A DNA stretch of 64,000 nt from Impatiens glandulifera (taxonomy: Eukaryota; Streptophyta; Magnoliopsida; Ericales; Balsaminaceae): assembly GCF_907164915.1 (NCBI RefSeq), contig NC_061869.1, forward strand, positions 27,087,616 through 27,151,615, read 5' to 3'. The translations under genes and the position numbers were made by a program. How positions within the stretch are numbered: position 1 is the stretch's first letter; each line of letters starts with the position of its first letter. Below the pieces are notes generated by a model. The model was not told the origin of the DNA, made no database searches, and saw nothing but the letters and a program-made list of their open reading frames with translations. Of this stretch, positions 22,580-34,310 are shown one piece after another.

Positions 22580-23630
22580 TAAGTTTTGGGTTAGTTTCTG
22601 TTTATAAATTTATTATTTTCGTCAAAACATTCCAGAAATGTCCAATGTTTTAATATGTTTTCATATTTATAGTGATGAGCATGCATATAAAATATCAGCC
22701 AAAAACGACTAGAGGAAGACCAAAAATCAAAAATAGCAAGGTCAAGAAGGTGAATGTGTTGTTTTTGGGTAGCTTTGATTTTTAAATTTATTTTAAACAG
22801 AGAGATTTATTTTTTTAAAATGAAAATCTCTTCTTGGCTCCAAATAGCACACAAAAATGTTTGAAATTGGGACGATCGAAGTTTAAAGTTATTTTCTTGA
22901 ACTTCTTGAATAAATTAGTGGTACTTTACTACCCTAAAATACATTTAAAATGAAAATTAAGTTTAACTATTTTTAAATTAATTTTGAAATATCTCAAAAA
23001 TAAATTTACAAATAATTATATGTGATTTTAAAATTATTTCGCAATCATAATTTTAACTAGACAAACTATGAAGCTTATTTTAGGTATATTTTTTCACAAT
23101 TATAACTAAAAAAATTGAAAAACAATTGAGTAAATACTAAAAATTTATATCCCAATTTATAATATTAAAATAACTATTTTGACTTATTTTTAAATAAATA
23201 AAATCAAAATAATTAACTTTATAGCCAAAAACTAATTAAAACAATTAATTAGGGTAATTATTATAATAATTACAGTATAATTAATTAAAGAAATTGGTTA
23301 AAATAATAAAATTAAAATTATTTGAGATAAATGCTATACTCATTTATTTTAAAATAATATTAGAAAAATTATAGGACAAAAATAAATAATTTAGAATGAA
23401 TTATTTTATCCATTTTATCTAAAACAATTATTTATTTAACCCTAAAAATATAAAAAAAATAAATAAAAAAAAATTGGTAAAATATTTTTTATATTTATTT
23501 TAATATTTTGTGTATTTAAAAATATCAAAATTAAAACCAAAATGATAAAAGAAAAATCAATTGCAAACAAACTTTAAAGGTTTTAAAATAAAAATAAATT
23601 CATAATCGTGTGTAGCCAAAATTGGGAAAA
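22580..23630. other. AT-rich spacer, no gene seen
   Basis: Long AT runs, no ORF of note, no recognisable repeat ends. The right copy is nearly identical. Confidence 0.5.
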
Positions 23631-24640
23631 GAATCTACAACCGAAAACTGGGCCATTAGATGAGCTATGAGGCCTCATCCAACGACCCAGATGCGCCTGC
23701 GTAGCCGGCTTTAACAGAAGGAACGCACACCCGCGTCACACCCTTAAACTAACTAGACGTTAGCCCCATTAGCCCAAACGGTAACGAAATGCCCAAACGT
23801 TGACGGACTGCGGCCGAAACTCTGGATTGCGCTCGAAATGGTGTCATTTTGAGCACCACCTTCGTGTCCAACGCAACGCCGGAGTAGAGAAGATCAAAGA
23901 CCATTCTTTGATCATATCTTTTAGAACTCTCTCGATAGTCAATGATTTTGGTTGATTCAAAGTCCAAAATGATCACCCTACGATGGTGATAATTCCTCCT
24001 ATTAAAATAGGGATGATTCATCCCTATATCTTCAAGTGACCAGAAGAACAATCAAAACGACATTAATGACTTTTGGTTGATTCAGCCCACTTGGAGGTCA
24101 CAAATGAACTTGGACAGCTATAAATAGCTCCCTTAAGTCATTCAGAATAGAAGAAATCAACTCATAACCTTCAAATCAAAGAGAATAAAAAAATTCACCA
24201 TTAAAGTTTGAAGCTTCAGATTTTTTGAATTTTTGTTTGAGGCCTTAAAACTTGGATCTGACCATCTAGAAAGCTTCTATAAGGATCAATAAGTGTTCTC
24301 CAATCATTTTTAAGGTTCCAATCACCCTCTAATTCATATTTATAGTTTGTATTTCAAATTTTTATACTTCAAATTGCAAAAACTTGTATGTTTGCTATTT
24401 ATGGTGTTTTATGGTTGAAAATTCATCGTTAGATGATTTATAAACTATCTGGATAGGATAGAATGGATCATTCAATCTAAATAAAAAAAACACAAATTTT
24501 AATTTTCAAAACCTAAAAAAAACGGGTTTACTGTATTTGGGTTAGTTCTGTTGAATCACAACCTAGAAAGCTTCCCAGTATGATTGTAATGATGTTGGAC
24601 AATTATTTGGATTATGTTTGATTCATCCCGATCATGTTTG
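23631..24640 (+). repeat. Probable LTR or solo-LTR fragment with Pol II promoter
   Basis: A GC-richer U3-like segment is followed by a clear TATA box TATAAATA at 24119-24126 and an AT-rich leader without coding potential. This resembles LTRs of plant Gypsy elements. Ends and target-site duplication could not be located. The 100-codon minus-strand ORF at 23749-24051 is antisense to this segment and has no domain. It could also be the promoter of a lost gene. Confidence 0.4.
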
Positions 24641-24703
24641 ATCAAAATCAATTTTTCAAAATAAATTGAAATTATCCGGTTAACCTGAAGCTATAAAAAA
24701 CCT

Positions 24704-24816
24704 GAAGTCATCCGGTTAACCTGAAGCTATGAAAAACCTGGGTTTAGGGTTTAGGGTTTAGGGTTTAGGGTTTAGGGTTTAGGTTTTTCATAGCTACAGG
24801 TTAACCGGATGACTTC
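24704..24816. repeat. 36-bp inverted repeat with telomeric repeats in the loop
   Basis: Arms 24704-24739 and 24781-24816 are inverted copies with a single mismatch, containing TCCGGTTAACC and GCTATGAAAAACCT. The 41-nt loop is (GGGTTTA)5 plus GGGTTT, the plant telomere sequence. A further direct copy of the left arm lies at about 24674-24703. The right arm abuts the point where homology between B' and B ends. Confidence 0.93.
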
Positions 24817-27034
24817 GTAATAAAATATCGTACAAAAGACACGTAATGAAATAATTTTCATTGTCTTCATGATATATATAATTGTCACATCCACTTTTTA
24901 ATAAAAGTATGATCAAATTTTCATATCATTATTATAAAATTTGTTATAAGTCATATGAATACTTTAAAAATTTTCTTTTTCATTTATTTCATAAAATCCT
25001 TTTGAAGACATTGGTTCTTCAAAGTTTTATGAAAATAATTTCAAAATATGACACGTCTCTTGATTTCAAAATCCTCAAATCTAAAATATCGATTTGAACA
25101 CCAACTCAGCAAATATAAACAAGGTATTTTCTTGTTATTTTATTTCTTTTTATAAAGTTGCGCAATTTTATCTTTTAAAGAGAACATATTTCTCTAACAA
25201 CAAATAATTTTTACATTTATCATAATATACACAATTATTTTTGTGTTATAATCAATAAAAAATATTTGCCCCCACATTCGTGTTGGTATCCTTTTTTTAA
25301 ATCACACACATTTGTATGATTTAAATCAATGATTTTCTAATCAAGAAATTGTCACATAGTTCTTTTACAGATTTTTTTGTTATACTTATCACACAATGAA
25401 TAAGATAACTATATCATAAATATTTAATTGAATAAAATATAATTTCTATACAAGAGATTAGAATGTTTATTCATATATAAATCATTCTTCACATAATCTC
25501 TACATAAGAAATTAAAAATATTTAATCAATTAAAATATTTATTTCAACACTTAATTTCTATAAAAGAAATTAGAATATTTAATCAAATAAATATTCACCA
25601 TATCACATGATTTCTACAAAAGAAATCATAATGTTTCAAGCATCTTTGACCGAAGTCGCTTAAACATTTATTTCCGGTTGCACGTTTGCATCCCGTAATA
25701 TCGGCACGTTTGCCACATTATTTCTCAAATCAAACACAAATTTTCTTGCAGTTATTAGATTTCAAAAACATCAAATTAAACAAGTCTTTATGATGAAATT
25801 GAACCATGTATATCAAATATATAATCGAATAACATAATCAAATGATATGTCATATATATTATAATTACTTCATATATCATTAAACAAATATCTTTCTAAA
25901 ATACATCAATAATTGACAATTTATCTTTAATCAAATATAAATAACTAATTGTTATAAATAATTATTTATGTCATCAATTCAAACGTTTCTTAATTAATTA
26001 TATGACTTTAACTTTTCATAAAAGTTTTTGTATACCAAAAGACAAATAGTTTTATGAAAAAAAAAATAGAATTTTATATTAAAACAAAATGCATTTATAA
26101 TTGATCTTTATTCATATATGTATACTAATGCTATATAAACATATTATGAATGAACACGAATCATCATATTATTAACTAATATGCATGATATATATACAAA
26201 TAATCACTTAGCAACATAATCAAATAAAATATAATTATAAATATATTTCATATCTTAATTGAAGCATTTACATTGCCATATTTTGAACAATAATCGACGT
26301 GAAACGATTATACATGCTCAAAAATAACTTTGGGTAAATTGTTCTCACCGAGACAATTTTTGCAAAGACAATTTCGACTAACATAGTTGTGTCTTTTTAA
26401 ATGCATGATTATAATAAGTTCTAACACAAATAACTTATTTAATCTCAAGAAATTTAAATGCCTCAAAATATTAATAACAACATCATTTTAGCAAATTAAA
26501 TTTCTATAATTTCTACACAAGAAATTAGAATGGCTCCGGCACTTAAAGAATCGTTAAGTGTGCCAATTCACATTTAATAATTTCTATAGAAGAAATTAAA
26601 ATGATTTCAACATCCATGATTATTTAAATCAGATATCAGATATCATTCATCTCACAATTTTTTACACAAGAAATAGCAGTGATTTCAACATCAATGACTA
26701 GAGTCAATTTAGCAAGTCTGATTTTTACCAAGAAAAATCATTGACTATCCTTCATCTCATATTATTTTCACACAAGAAATTAGAATAATTTTAATATAGT
26801 TTCAACATCAATGACTAAAGTCATTTTAATGAGTCTGATTTCTACCAAGAAATCATTGACTATCCATTCATATAATAATTTCTATAAAGAAATTTGAATG
26901 ATTCCACCATAAATGACTAGTGTCATTTTTTAACACATTCATCTAATAATTTCTATAGAAGAAATTTGAATGGTTTCGTCATAAATGACTAGTGTCATTT
27001 TTTAACACACCAGATTTCTACGAAAGAAACCATG

Positions 27035-27093
27035 AGATTCGAACTAGGGACCTTTCGCCTCCTTGCGCGTCTGAACTTCGAACCACTACGCCA
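27035..27093 (-). ncRNA. tRNA-like / SINE-head Pol III promoter in B'
   Basis: A-box TGGCGTAGTGG (27083-27093) and B-box AGTTCGAATCT (27035-27045) on the minus strand, with the same spacing as in element B. The 5' part reads GCGCATTGGCG, more tRNA-like than in B, but no 3' acceptor partner is present. Confidence 0.5.
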
Positions 27094-27856
27094 ATGCGCC
27101 ATTTCCTTGTTGTACCGCTTTTATGACCTTTTGTCTTCTTTCTAGAGACAACTTATACTTCATATTTGACTAGACTCTGTCAACAAATGAATATATGTAC
27201 ATTTAAAACGATAACTTATTATCATAATAAAATGTAATATATAAAACAATGTATAAATAAAGATATCATCTTTCTTTGTTTATTAAATCTTCCTACCATA
27301 TTATTATTAATTATATTGCTTAATTAAAAAGAAGATATATATTATAATTAATTATTTTAAAACTGAAACCATATGTTTCAATTATAATTAATTTTAACAC
27401 CATAAATTTTATAAAAATTGAAAGCTAACATATTAGTTACTTTCTTATTTTCATTCATTATTATTAATAATTTTAATAACCAAACAAATCTTCAAAATAA
27501 AACTAGAACAAATTAAATTAATTATGTTCTAATTTATTTGATATATAATATTGATATAATGAATATACATATTAAAGTTCTTTAAGAAAAAATTTATATC
27601 AAAATATATTAGCTTATAAAATTAAGCTTTAACAACATAAAAACATATGTGTTAATAATCAACATATTTATATACAATAAAGACTTATCTTTATTTGTTG
27701 ATTTTTTTTTCTTAAGATGAATCATTTCCATTTTTCGAAATGTGCATTATCTCTTTCGCAACACCGCGACTCGTATTTCTGAAACATCAAAGACAAAAAA
27801 AATATTCGATGGCGCAAGCTCTTAAATAACTTAACACAAAGAAACTGTTTTAAGAT

Positions 27857-28619
27857 TGTTAGTATTCTTGTCCTAAAATAATAGAATATATATATAAAAT
27901 GGTGTTACAAATAAATAAAAATAAATAAGATATACAAAGAACGAAATCACCGATTGAGATGTTGATTCGAGGCATGTGCTTAGCACATTTCCCTTAAAAC
28001 AGTTCCACCGTCTCCTGTTTGTGCTGGAGCTTATCGTAGATGGCTGTCTCCCAGGGTACAACGAATCTAGTAGTGATTCAGCACCAGAATCACTACACAA
28101 CGAACTTGACCAACGTACCTGAACTATCACCGGGATCAAAGCAGAATTGTCTGAAGCCACAATTAAAATGATCAATGGAAGGTTTTTCTGAAAAACTAAG
28201 AAGTAGCTAGCTTCTTGTGATGTTGAAAATAAAACCAATTAAAATTCATTTAGGGTGATTAAAAGATATAAACTATGTAATTCTGCCATTGTTATATATC
28301 TTCTTCACAACGTCTGATCAATTGAGATATATAAAGATAAATTAGCATTTGATTGAAAATTTCTCATTTGCACATTGATATTAATACCCATTTAACTGAC
28401 TCATTCAATTAATATTTAATCCAAATATATTATTTATTTTTATTCAATAAAATGCATTATGCAAATAAATTAAACCCCACTTTGATTAATGGAAAAATGC
28501 TACATTTTGCTATTTTTCCAATGTGGACGAATCCACTAACTCGATTTTATTCTTGGGACTCACCCATTCTCATTTCCATTCATATAATGGAAATAATCTA
28601 TATAGTCTAAATTCCAACA
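27857..28619 (-). repeat. LTR of element B'
   Basis: On the minus strand it begins TGTTGGAATTTAG at 28619 and ends AGAATACTAACA at 27857. It retains the CCCTGGGAGACAGCCATCTA block and the AAATGTGCTAAGCACAT palindrome of the B LTR family but is shorter (763 bp). ORF 27873-28238 lies within it and is not a gene. Confidence 0.8.
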
Positions 28620-29640
28620 ATTTATTGCAAATATTTTGTTTTCCTCATTCTTACAAATCTTCCGTTTTCCTCATCAATACAGATTTTCTGTTTCCATATT
28701 ATTGAAAATCTTCTATTTATTTGTAAGAGTTGTAACGGGCCAAGAGTAATGCAACAAAGATTAGTGAAATGAGTGAATTTTGTATCCTATGCATGGGAGA
28801 TGAGTACTGAACCAACAAACACAGATTTTATGGGAAAAAGATTCAAATTTAATGAACCTAGTTCTAAACCAAATAATACACCAACACTAGTTGATTGACT
28901 ACCCCAACGTAATGATGAATTGGACATGAGTTTGGACAAGGTTTTGCAAACATCATGAAAAAAGAGGTTGATTGAAAATTTGATTCCTTCAAATATTATA
29001 CAAGATTTGGGGAAATTGGAAACCATACATGTGAATATCATTAGATGAAAGGTCACCCCATGGACTATTATGTTATATTAAGGGCTAGGATAAGAGTTTG
29101 ATTGGCAATAAAACTCTTTCGAAGCCAAATGTGAATAAGTGAACATTATTTAAAATTATTAGTATAAATTCAACCACAAAAACCTTTTGGATATGATTAT
29201 AGATCAAGATCACATGGTTAGTATGGTTGACTTCAAGGACGACAAAGAGAAAGATTCAATTTGCGAAGATGCCGATAGATTTTGGGAAGAGGATAAAGAT
29301 GATGAGATTTCATTTACAAAGTATTAGAGAAATTAATCCTACATGTAGGGTATCGATAACTAGCTAAAATTTAAGAAGACAATTATGAGTGCCATATAGA
29401 AGGACATAACATAAGAAAGGGTTGAGTCAAAGCTGATGAGTCAAGAGCGCACAAAGGGGAGACGTGCTTTTACTTAATATGAATTAAACCAATGTCAGAA
29501 ACTTCATTTGTGAGTTGTTAATTATTTGATAACATTGAAAGAACTTATTGATTGTATCGAGAAAGCCTAGTATTTTTTTAACACAGCGCATGAAGAAAAG
29601 TTCAGAAATAGGGTTAATGACAAAGATTTCTGGGATATTA
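28620..29640. other. Unassigned spacer with faint coding-like remnants
   Basis: Start of the sequence seen only once in this window. A plus-strand stretch near 29221-29330 reads MVDFKDDKEKDSICEDADRF and similar acidic text before stops; a later stretch near 29600-29690 reads DKDFWDIRLNHTKALY. I recognise neither family. The rest is AT-rich. Confidence 0.35.
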
Positions 29641-30528
29641 GATTGAATCATACAAAGGCATTATACATTTCTATCTCGATGGTAGGAAATAATATCTCCA
29701 TGCTACTTGTCTAAAAAAGATAAATAAGAGACATGAGTATCAACAAAGAAAACACACAAATAACACAAAATTTACGTGGAAATCAAAACAAAAAAAAGCA
29801 TAAGAGAAATTTTTTCGTTATGTTGTCAATAAGAGATTATAACTTAGAGAGGGAGAGAAGAATAATGGTTGATATTGTGTATATTTTATATTATAAATAA
29901 GACCATATATTTAAGAATGCTAAATTTAGTAATGGGGAGCGCCTTGGTCACCATATTAATATGATTATTATTAGTACGTCACGTGGAGTAATTGCATCAC
30001 GTATAAAATGATATCGCACATCAATGTGCTTAGTTCTTTCATGGAATAATACTTTTTAGAAAAATATCATTTTGTCTATCACAAAAGACTTTCTATATCT
30101 ATAAATCATTCTTGAGTTCTCTAAATAGGTGTTTCAGCCTAATAACTTCTTTATAAGCATCTATAATGACCATGTATTCTACCTCGGTAATAGACAATAC
30201 GATTGTACTCTATAGAGTAGCTTTCTAACTAATTTCTCATATATCAATACAAAAAAACATATGAGCGATCTTCTTTTGTCATGATTTTTAGCAAAATCAG
30301 AGTCGACATAACCGAAAACTCCATCTTTAGTCCTCCTAAACTCTAGGTGAACATCCGTTAAACCTCTTAAATACTGTAAGATCCACAAAACTGATCTCCA
30401 ATACTCTCTACCATAATTTGTCATGTATCGGCTAACTGCATTAACTAATTAAGTCAAATCTAATCGAGTACAACCCATTGCATACATATGTAAACCAATG
30501 GCAATAAAATATAGATCTTATAATATAT
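29640..30528 (-). pseudogene. Element D: Copia RT/RNase H remnant and 3' region
   Basis: Minus-strand translation across frames gives VSRYMTNYG, WRSVLWILQYLRGLTDVHL, the RNase H motif GYVDSDFA, then DKRRSL, KATLQST, TEVEYM, KEVIRLKHLF and a KHIDV/YHF-like stretch to about 29930. This is the usual order at the end of a Copia polyprotein. Stops and frameshifts make it non-functional. The LTR of element C interrupts its upstream side at 30529. Downstream (29690-29920) lies a TATA-bearing LTR-like segment without clear ends. Confidence 0.8.
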
Positions 30529-31911
30529 TGTTAGCATCGGGTACAATAATGCAGGGGGTTGAATATTCTTGAACTAATAATCACTTTAAATTATATTTTA
30601 ATCATGTTAGAGATGAAAATTTGTTTCTCTTCTTCAAAAATCTTCGCAAACTCTTGAACGGATTCAAGTGTGAAATTTCTTTCTCGTTTTCAAGCGGCAA
30701 ATAAACGATTACAAGATGTAGAAAAGAAATAATACAAGGAGTTTTATAGATGTTATGAGATAAAACTCCTATGTCACCCATTCTTATGTTTCAAGGTGTT
30801 TCACTAGAAGATTTTGATTCGTATAACAACTACACATACCCAGTTAGACAACTTACAACTAATTGTTTCTGAAATTTTAGCTAACACTCTGTTGAATAGA
30901 TACAGTCCTGTTCAACTTACACTACTGAAATTATACTCAGGTAGTATAGTAATCTTAGAGAGAGTAAATCACAACAATTAGGAAAAAAAGAATTCATAAT
31001 ACGGAAGTTCAGGAAGCAACTGCTGAGAGATTAAGAGTTTAGTGTGTAGAGAGTGAGAAACAAGAGATTCGTCGTTGTACACTGATATCTTTTTATATTG
31101 AAGTGTAGCAACGGTCGAATATTTATCTTGGATATGTGTCAACTTTCCATTAGACGTACGTCAGGTATATGGGAACGTACATATGAATATATATCCATTG
31201 GATCGTGGCGTACCGGATTGTACTGTAGAATATTCGGTAGAACGTGGTGTACTAGAATTTACAATACATGATAAAGAAATAATTTAGTACGTGGAAGTTA
31301 AGCGTATAAAGTTGACTTGGCAAACGTCTAATAACGAACGTTGTTGTTTGCTTATGCTGATGAGTCATGCAGATAAGATGGACACTTCTTCAGATTTCTA
31401 CTCATGCTTCTTCATACTAGAGCGTTTGATGAGTAGAGACATCTGCTCGCGCACTTCTTCAGACCAGATCGTCTAATGAAGTGAGATGTATGCTCGCGCT
31501 TCTTCAGACTAACACGTCTGTTGAAGCAATATGTCTTCTCGTACACTTCTTTAGACCACAGTGTCTGTTGACGTGAGACGCATGCTCGTGCACTTCTTTA
31601 AAGTAGAGAGTCTGTTGAAATGAGACGTCTACTCGCGCACTTCTTCAGACTAGAGCGTCTGTTGAAGCAAGACGTCTTCTTGCGCTTCTTTAGATTAACA
31701 CGTCTTTTGAAGCAAGACGTCTTCTCGCATACGTACCTACGCAAAGACAATTTACACAATTTAGTTTTGTTCATGAACACATCATTAAAACTATGTCGTA
31801 TTGATTTAAACTAATTCACCTTAGTTCATTTAAATCAATTAAAAAATTTCCTTAATTAATTATTTCTATAATAATTAATTTTCCTTCTTCTTTATTTAAC
31901 TTAATCCAACA
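30529..31911 (-). repeat. Element C 3' LTR
   Basis: On the minus strand it starts TGTTGGATTAAG at 31911 and ends near CCCGATGCTAACA at 30529. It shares the CTTGCAAACTCTTGAACG-like leader of the element A LTR near 30645, so the two are related. It carries its own repeat of AGAC...GTCT hairpins (31380-31740), for example TCAGACTAGAGCGTCTG, different in sequence from A's but alike in design. Confidence 0.75.
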
Positions 31912-31925
31912 ATTTCCCTCTTTTT
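31912..31925 (-). promoter_or_regulatory. Polypurine tract of element C
   Basis: The minus strand reads AAAAAGAGGGAAAT directly before the TGTTGG start of the LTR at 31911, parallel to element A. Confidence 0.75.
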
Positions 31926-31989
31926 GATGATGTTAAAACTAAGTTAAAATTAGGCAATAAATAGTGAATAAGAACTTTGTATAAACATG

Positions 31990-33960
31990 AAAAACATAAG
32001 ATATACAAGGTTTGAGATTCCCCCTATTAATTATGGATAGAGATATTTTCCCCAGCCTCGACGACCTCTTCCACGATCTGCACCTTGGCCATCTCCTCGG
32101 CTACCTCCTCGTCCTTCTCTATCTGGGTTCCTTCAGGAACGAGTGCCCCGAGCGGAAGTTCCCTCTCAATGGTTACCTTCCCCTTTTTAACATTAACAAG
32201 AGCAAGGGCATCAACTTTGGCAACTTCAGCAGCTGCATCTTCTTCATCTTGGAAGCGTTGAGCAACTGCGTCGGCATATTTGATTCACTCTACTTCTACT
32301 GTTTTGAGGGATTTAGATATTTCGAGCATCTGATGGGTGAATATACCCATTGAAGACATTGTCTCATTGTGCAAATGGAAGGCGGTCGAGATCAAGGTTG
32401 ACTGCATCATGGTCATCTGGTTTCTGATCAAAGAAACTTCACCCAAAGTCCTCGCTAACTCTTTGATTGCATTACCTTGAGCTAGGGCTGCATTAGTAGT
32501 AGCTTTTGCGTCCGAGGAGGTTCGCTCTTCCAGAATCTCCAACTTTTTAAAATTGTATTAATTCTCTATTGTATTGGCGCAAGCGCTTACATAATAAAGT
32601 TCTGGACATTGAGGGTTTAGGGGAATGATGGGCTGAAGAGACGATGTGGGAACCAGTTGGGACAGAGTAAAGAGGGGAGGGAGGAAATCTTACCTCAATA
32701 GCAGACTTTTCTGGTTCTTTAGCTGGAGATGAGTCTCGAGGCATATTTATCATAACTAGAGACTCATTGTTTTCTTCTTCAATCTCAGCGTGCAGATCCC
32801 TGATAAATTCATTAGAACTAAGAGATTTATCGGAGATGGATTTCTTGGACGTAGAGAGAGCAGAACGTTTGGACTTAAGGGAAGATCACCTTTCCCTAGA
32901 CGTTTCCTTGTCTGATGAGATTGTTTCAGACGTGGTCCTATTAGAGACATGAGCTAAGTGCAGCTCAGCAGTCGTGCAAGGCTCCTTCTTGGAAAATGAA
33001 TTATGCTCAGACGGGGTCAACTGTTCAGGAGTAGAGGAAGTCTCCTTCTGTGCAACTTTTAAGACCGAATCCTCAACAATAGAGGAGACTTGCTTATGCT
33101 CAACAGATTGAGACAACACCTTCTCAGCAGACAGAAGAATAATTTGTTGCTCTTCAGATTCAGGGAGCTACAACTCAAAAGAGTGAAGATCCGCCTACTC
33201 TTTAACTAATGAAGTCTATTACTACTCAGGAGTGAAAAGATCTTGAACACGAATCTCCTCAACAGACCGAGCAGGAGGAGACTGTAAATTTTCAATGAAT
33301 ATCAGCTCCTCTTTAGCATCCAAGCTATTTAGCTCAACATTGGGCGCATTCTTACGCATTTCATCAGTTTTGAACGACTCTGTGCCATGAAGAAAGTACA
33401 TAGTTGTTGAGCTATATGAGTCCATGATTAATTGCAGACGGATGTTAACCTTGTCTTCTACCTCATCCGTTCTCTCTAAAGGATTATAGTTGGCCTCCTT
33501 TTGGTTGATGATTGGGAATAAGGCACGCCCTCTAGCGACTACAACAATGAGCTCTCTTCGTTTGAGAGCCTCATTAACATCCTGCATGTGGGTCCAAGTG
33601 AGGACCGATTTCTTCAACTTAAGTTGCGTCTTCCACTACTTACATACATTAGTACCCTAAATAACTTCATTGAACTTTGTATGAAGTCTTATGCTGCACC
33701 ATTAGTCAAAAGATTATATTCTCTAAGAGGAAATTGTCTCAACATCCTCTATGATGAGGTCAAGAGTTTACTACAAATTCGAGAGAGATTCGGGAATGTC
33801 ATCAATAACCAATGGTCCTTTACCCTTACCTATAAATTCTACAATCTTGGGACCTAGGGCAAGTTCTTTGAAGATGATACCCTGTGCAGCTTGAATCTAT
33901 CTTACTATGGCTACTAGAGAAAGCTGGAAACGAGAACTGCTTCCTTCAAAGAAACAACTT
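31990..33960 (-). pseudogene. Cargo gene of element C, diverged homologue of the element A cargo gene, 5'-truncated
   Basis: Minus-strand reading finds the same order as in element A: a KIVEFIGKGK motif near 33840, a SFDxW block near 33700, a conserved stretch LKKSVLTW...EALKRRELI...RGRALFPI...NYNPLER (33390-33620), an acidic tail, a helical coiled-coil-like segment (32285-32542), and an RGRGGSRGDGQGADRGRGRRG-type tail (in two parts) near 32050-32130. Stops and frameshifts occur throughout, and the N-terminal domain and everything upstream are missing beyond about 33960. Sequence identity to the A version is low outside the motifs, so the two lineages separated long ago. Confidence 0.7.
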
Positions 33961-33979
33961 CAAGTTAAGAGGTAATAGA

Positions 33980-34310
33980 TTTTTTAACTCGGTACATTTT
34001 GTCTCATAAAGTGTGTCGAGCGAGACCCACTAATTTAGAGCTTTTTAAATTTAACCGTTATTATATATATTGTTACTTCACTTTAAGCTTTTTTCTAATT
34101 AATATTTTATTCTAGACTTTCCCCATCAACCAAAAATTCACACGCATTTACATAAAGACTCACATAAAGTAATTATTAACTCTATATACAAACCATCGTT
34201 CTCCCTTCCCTCAAATTTCAATTCACACTCACATGTACCATCACTTTCATTTAAATATTCTTAAGTTCACATTAATTGAGACTCAAAATCTCACCTCAAA
34301 TATGACATGT
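33980..34310. repeat. Direct repeat, left copy, truncating element C
   Basis: The segment from AATAGATTTTTTAACTCGG to CATTAATTGA recurs at about 37508-37830 with few changes. The right copy has a 12-base extra segment (GCACTATGGTAC). A more diverged relative lies at about 35620-35790. Nature unknown; it marks the break that removed the 5' half of element C. Confidence 0.7.

Larger units (their letters stand above)
1..27599. repeat. Left copy of a large direct segmental duplication
   Basis: The whole stretch recurs at 37896-64000 in the same order and orientation. The coordinate offset starts at 37895 and changes only at local indels: minisatellite gains, a 99-bp difference near 2180, a 1.7-kb deletion near 50704, a 164-bp repeat loss and a 79-bp difference. 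Nested transposons sit at identical sites in both copies with the same target-site duplications, so the duplication followed those insertions. The left edge lies outside the window. Two haplotypes wrongly joined in an assembly would look the same. Confidence 0.93.
24817..28619 (-). mobile_element. Element B': inverted, 3'-truncated relative of element B
   Basis: On the minus strand this holds an LTR (27857-28619), the tRNA-like module (27035-27093) and the palindrome field, collinear with 7782-10895 of element B but clearly more diverged. Homology stops at the GTACGATATTTTAT sequence next to the telomeric hairpin, so the RNase H stub, purine tract and 3' LTR are missing. The pair B/B' forms a 3-kb inverted repeat about 14 kb apart. 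Confidence 0.85.

Noticed and set aside
23749..24051. A 100-codon minus-strand ORF conserved in both copies
   Set aside because: Conservation is expected from the recent duplication; it lies antisense to an LTR-like promoter segment and matches no family I know.
24740..24780. A true chromosome end
   Set aside because: Only five to six repeat units are present, enclosed by an inverted repeat with unique sequence on both sides, and the structure occurs twice in the window.
31598..31814. Overlapping ORFs of about 60 codons on both strands
   Set aside because: They translate the hairpin repeat in the element C LTR.
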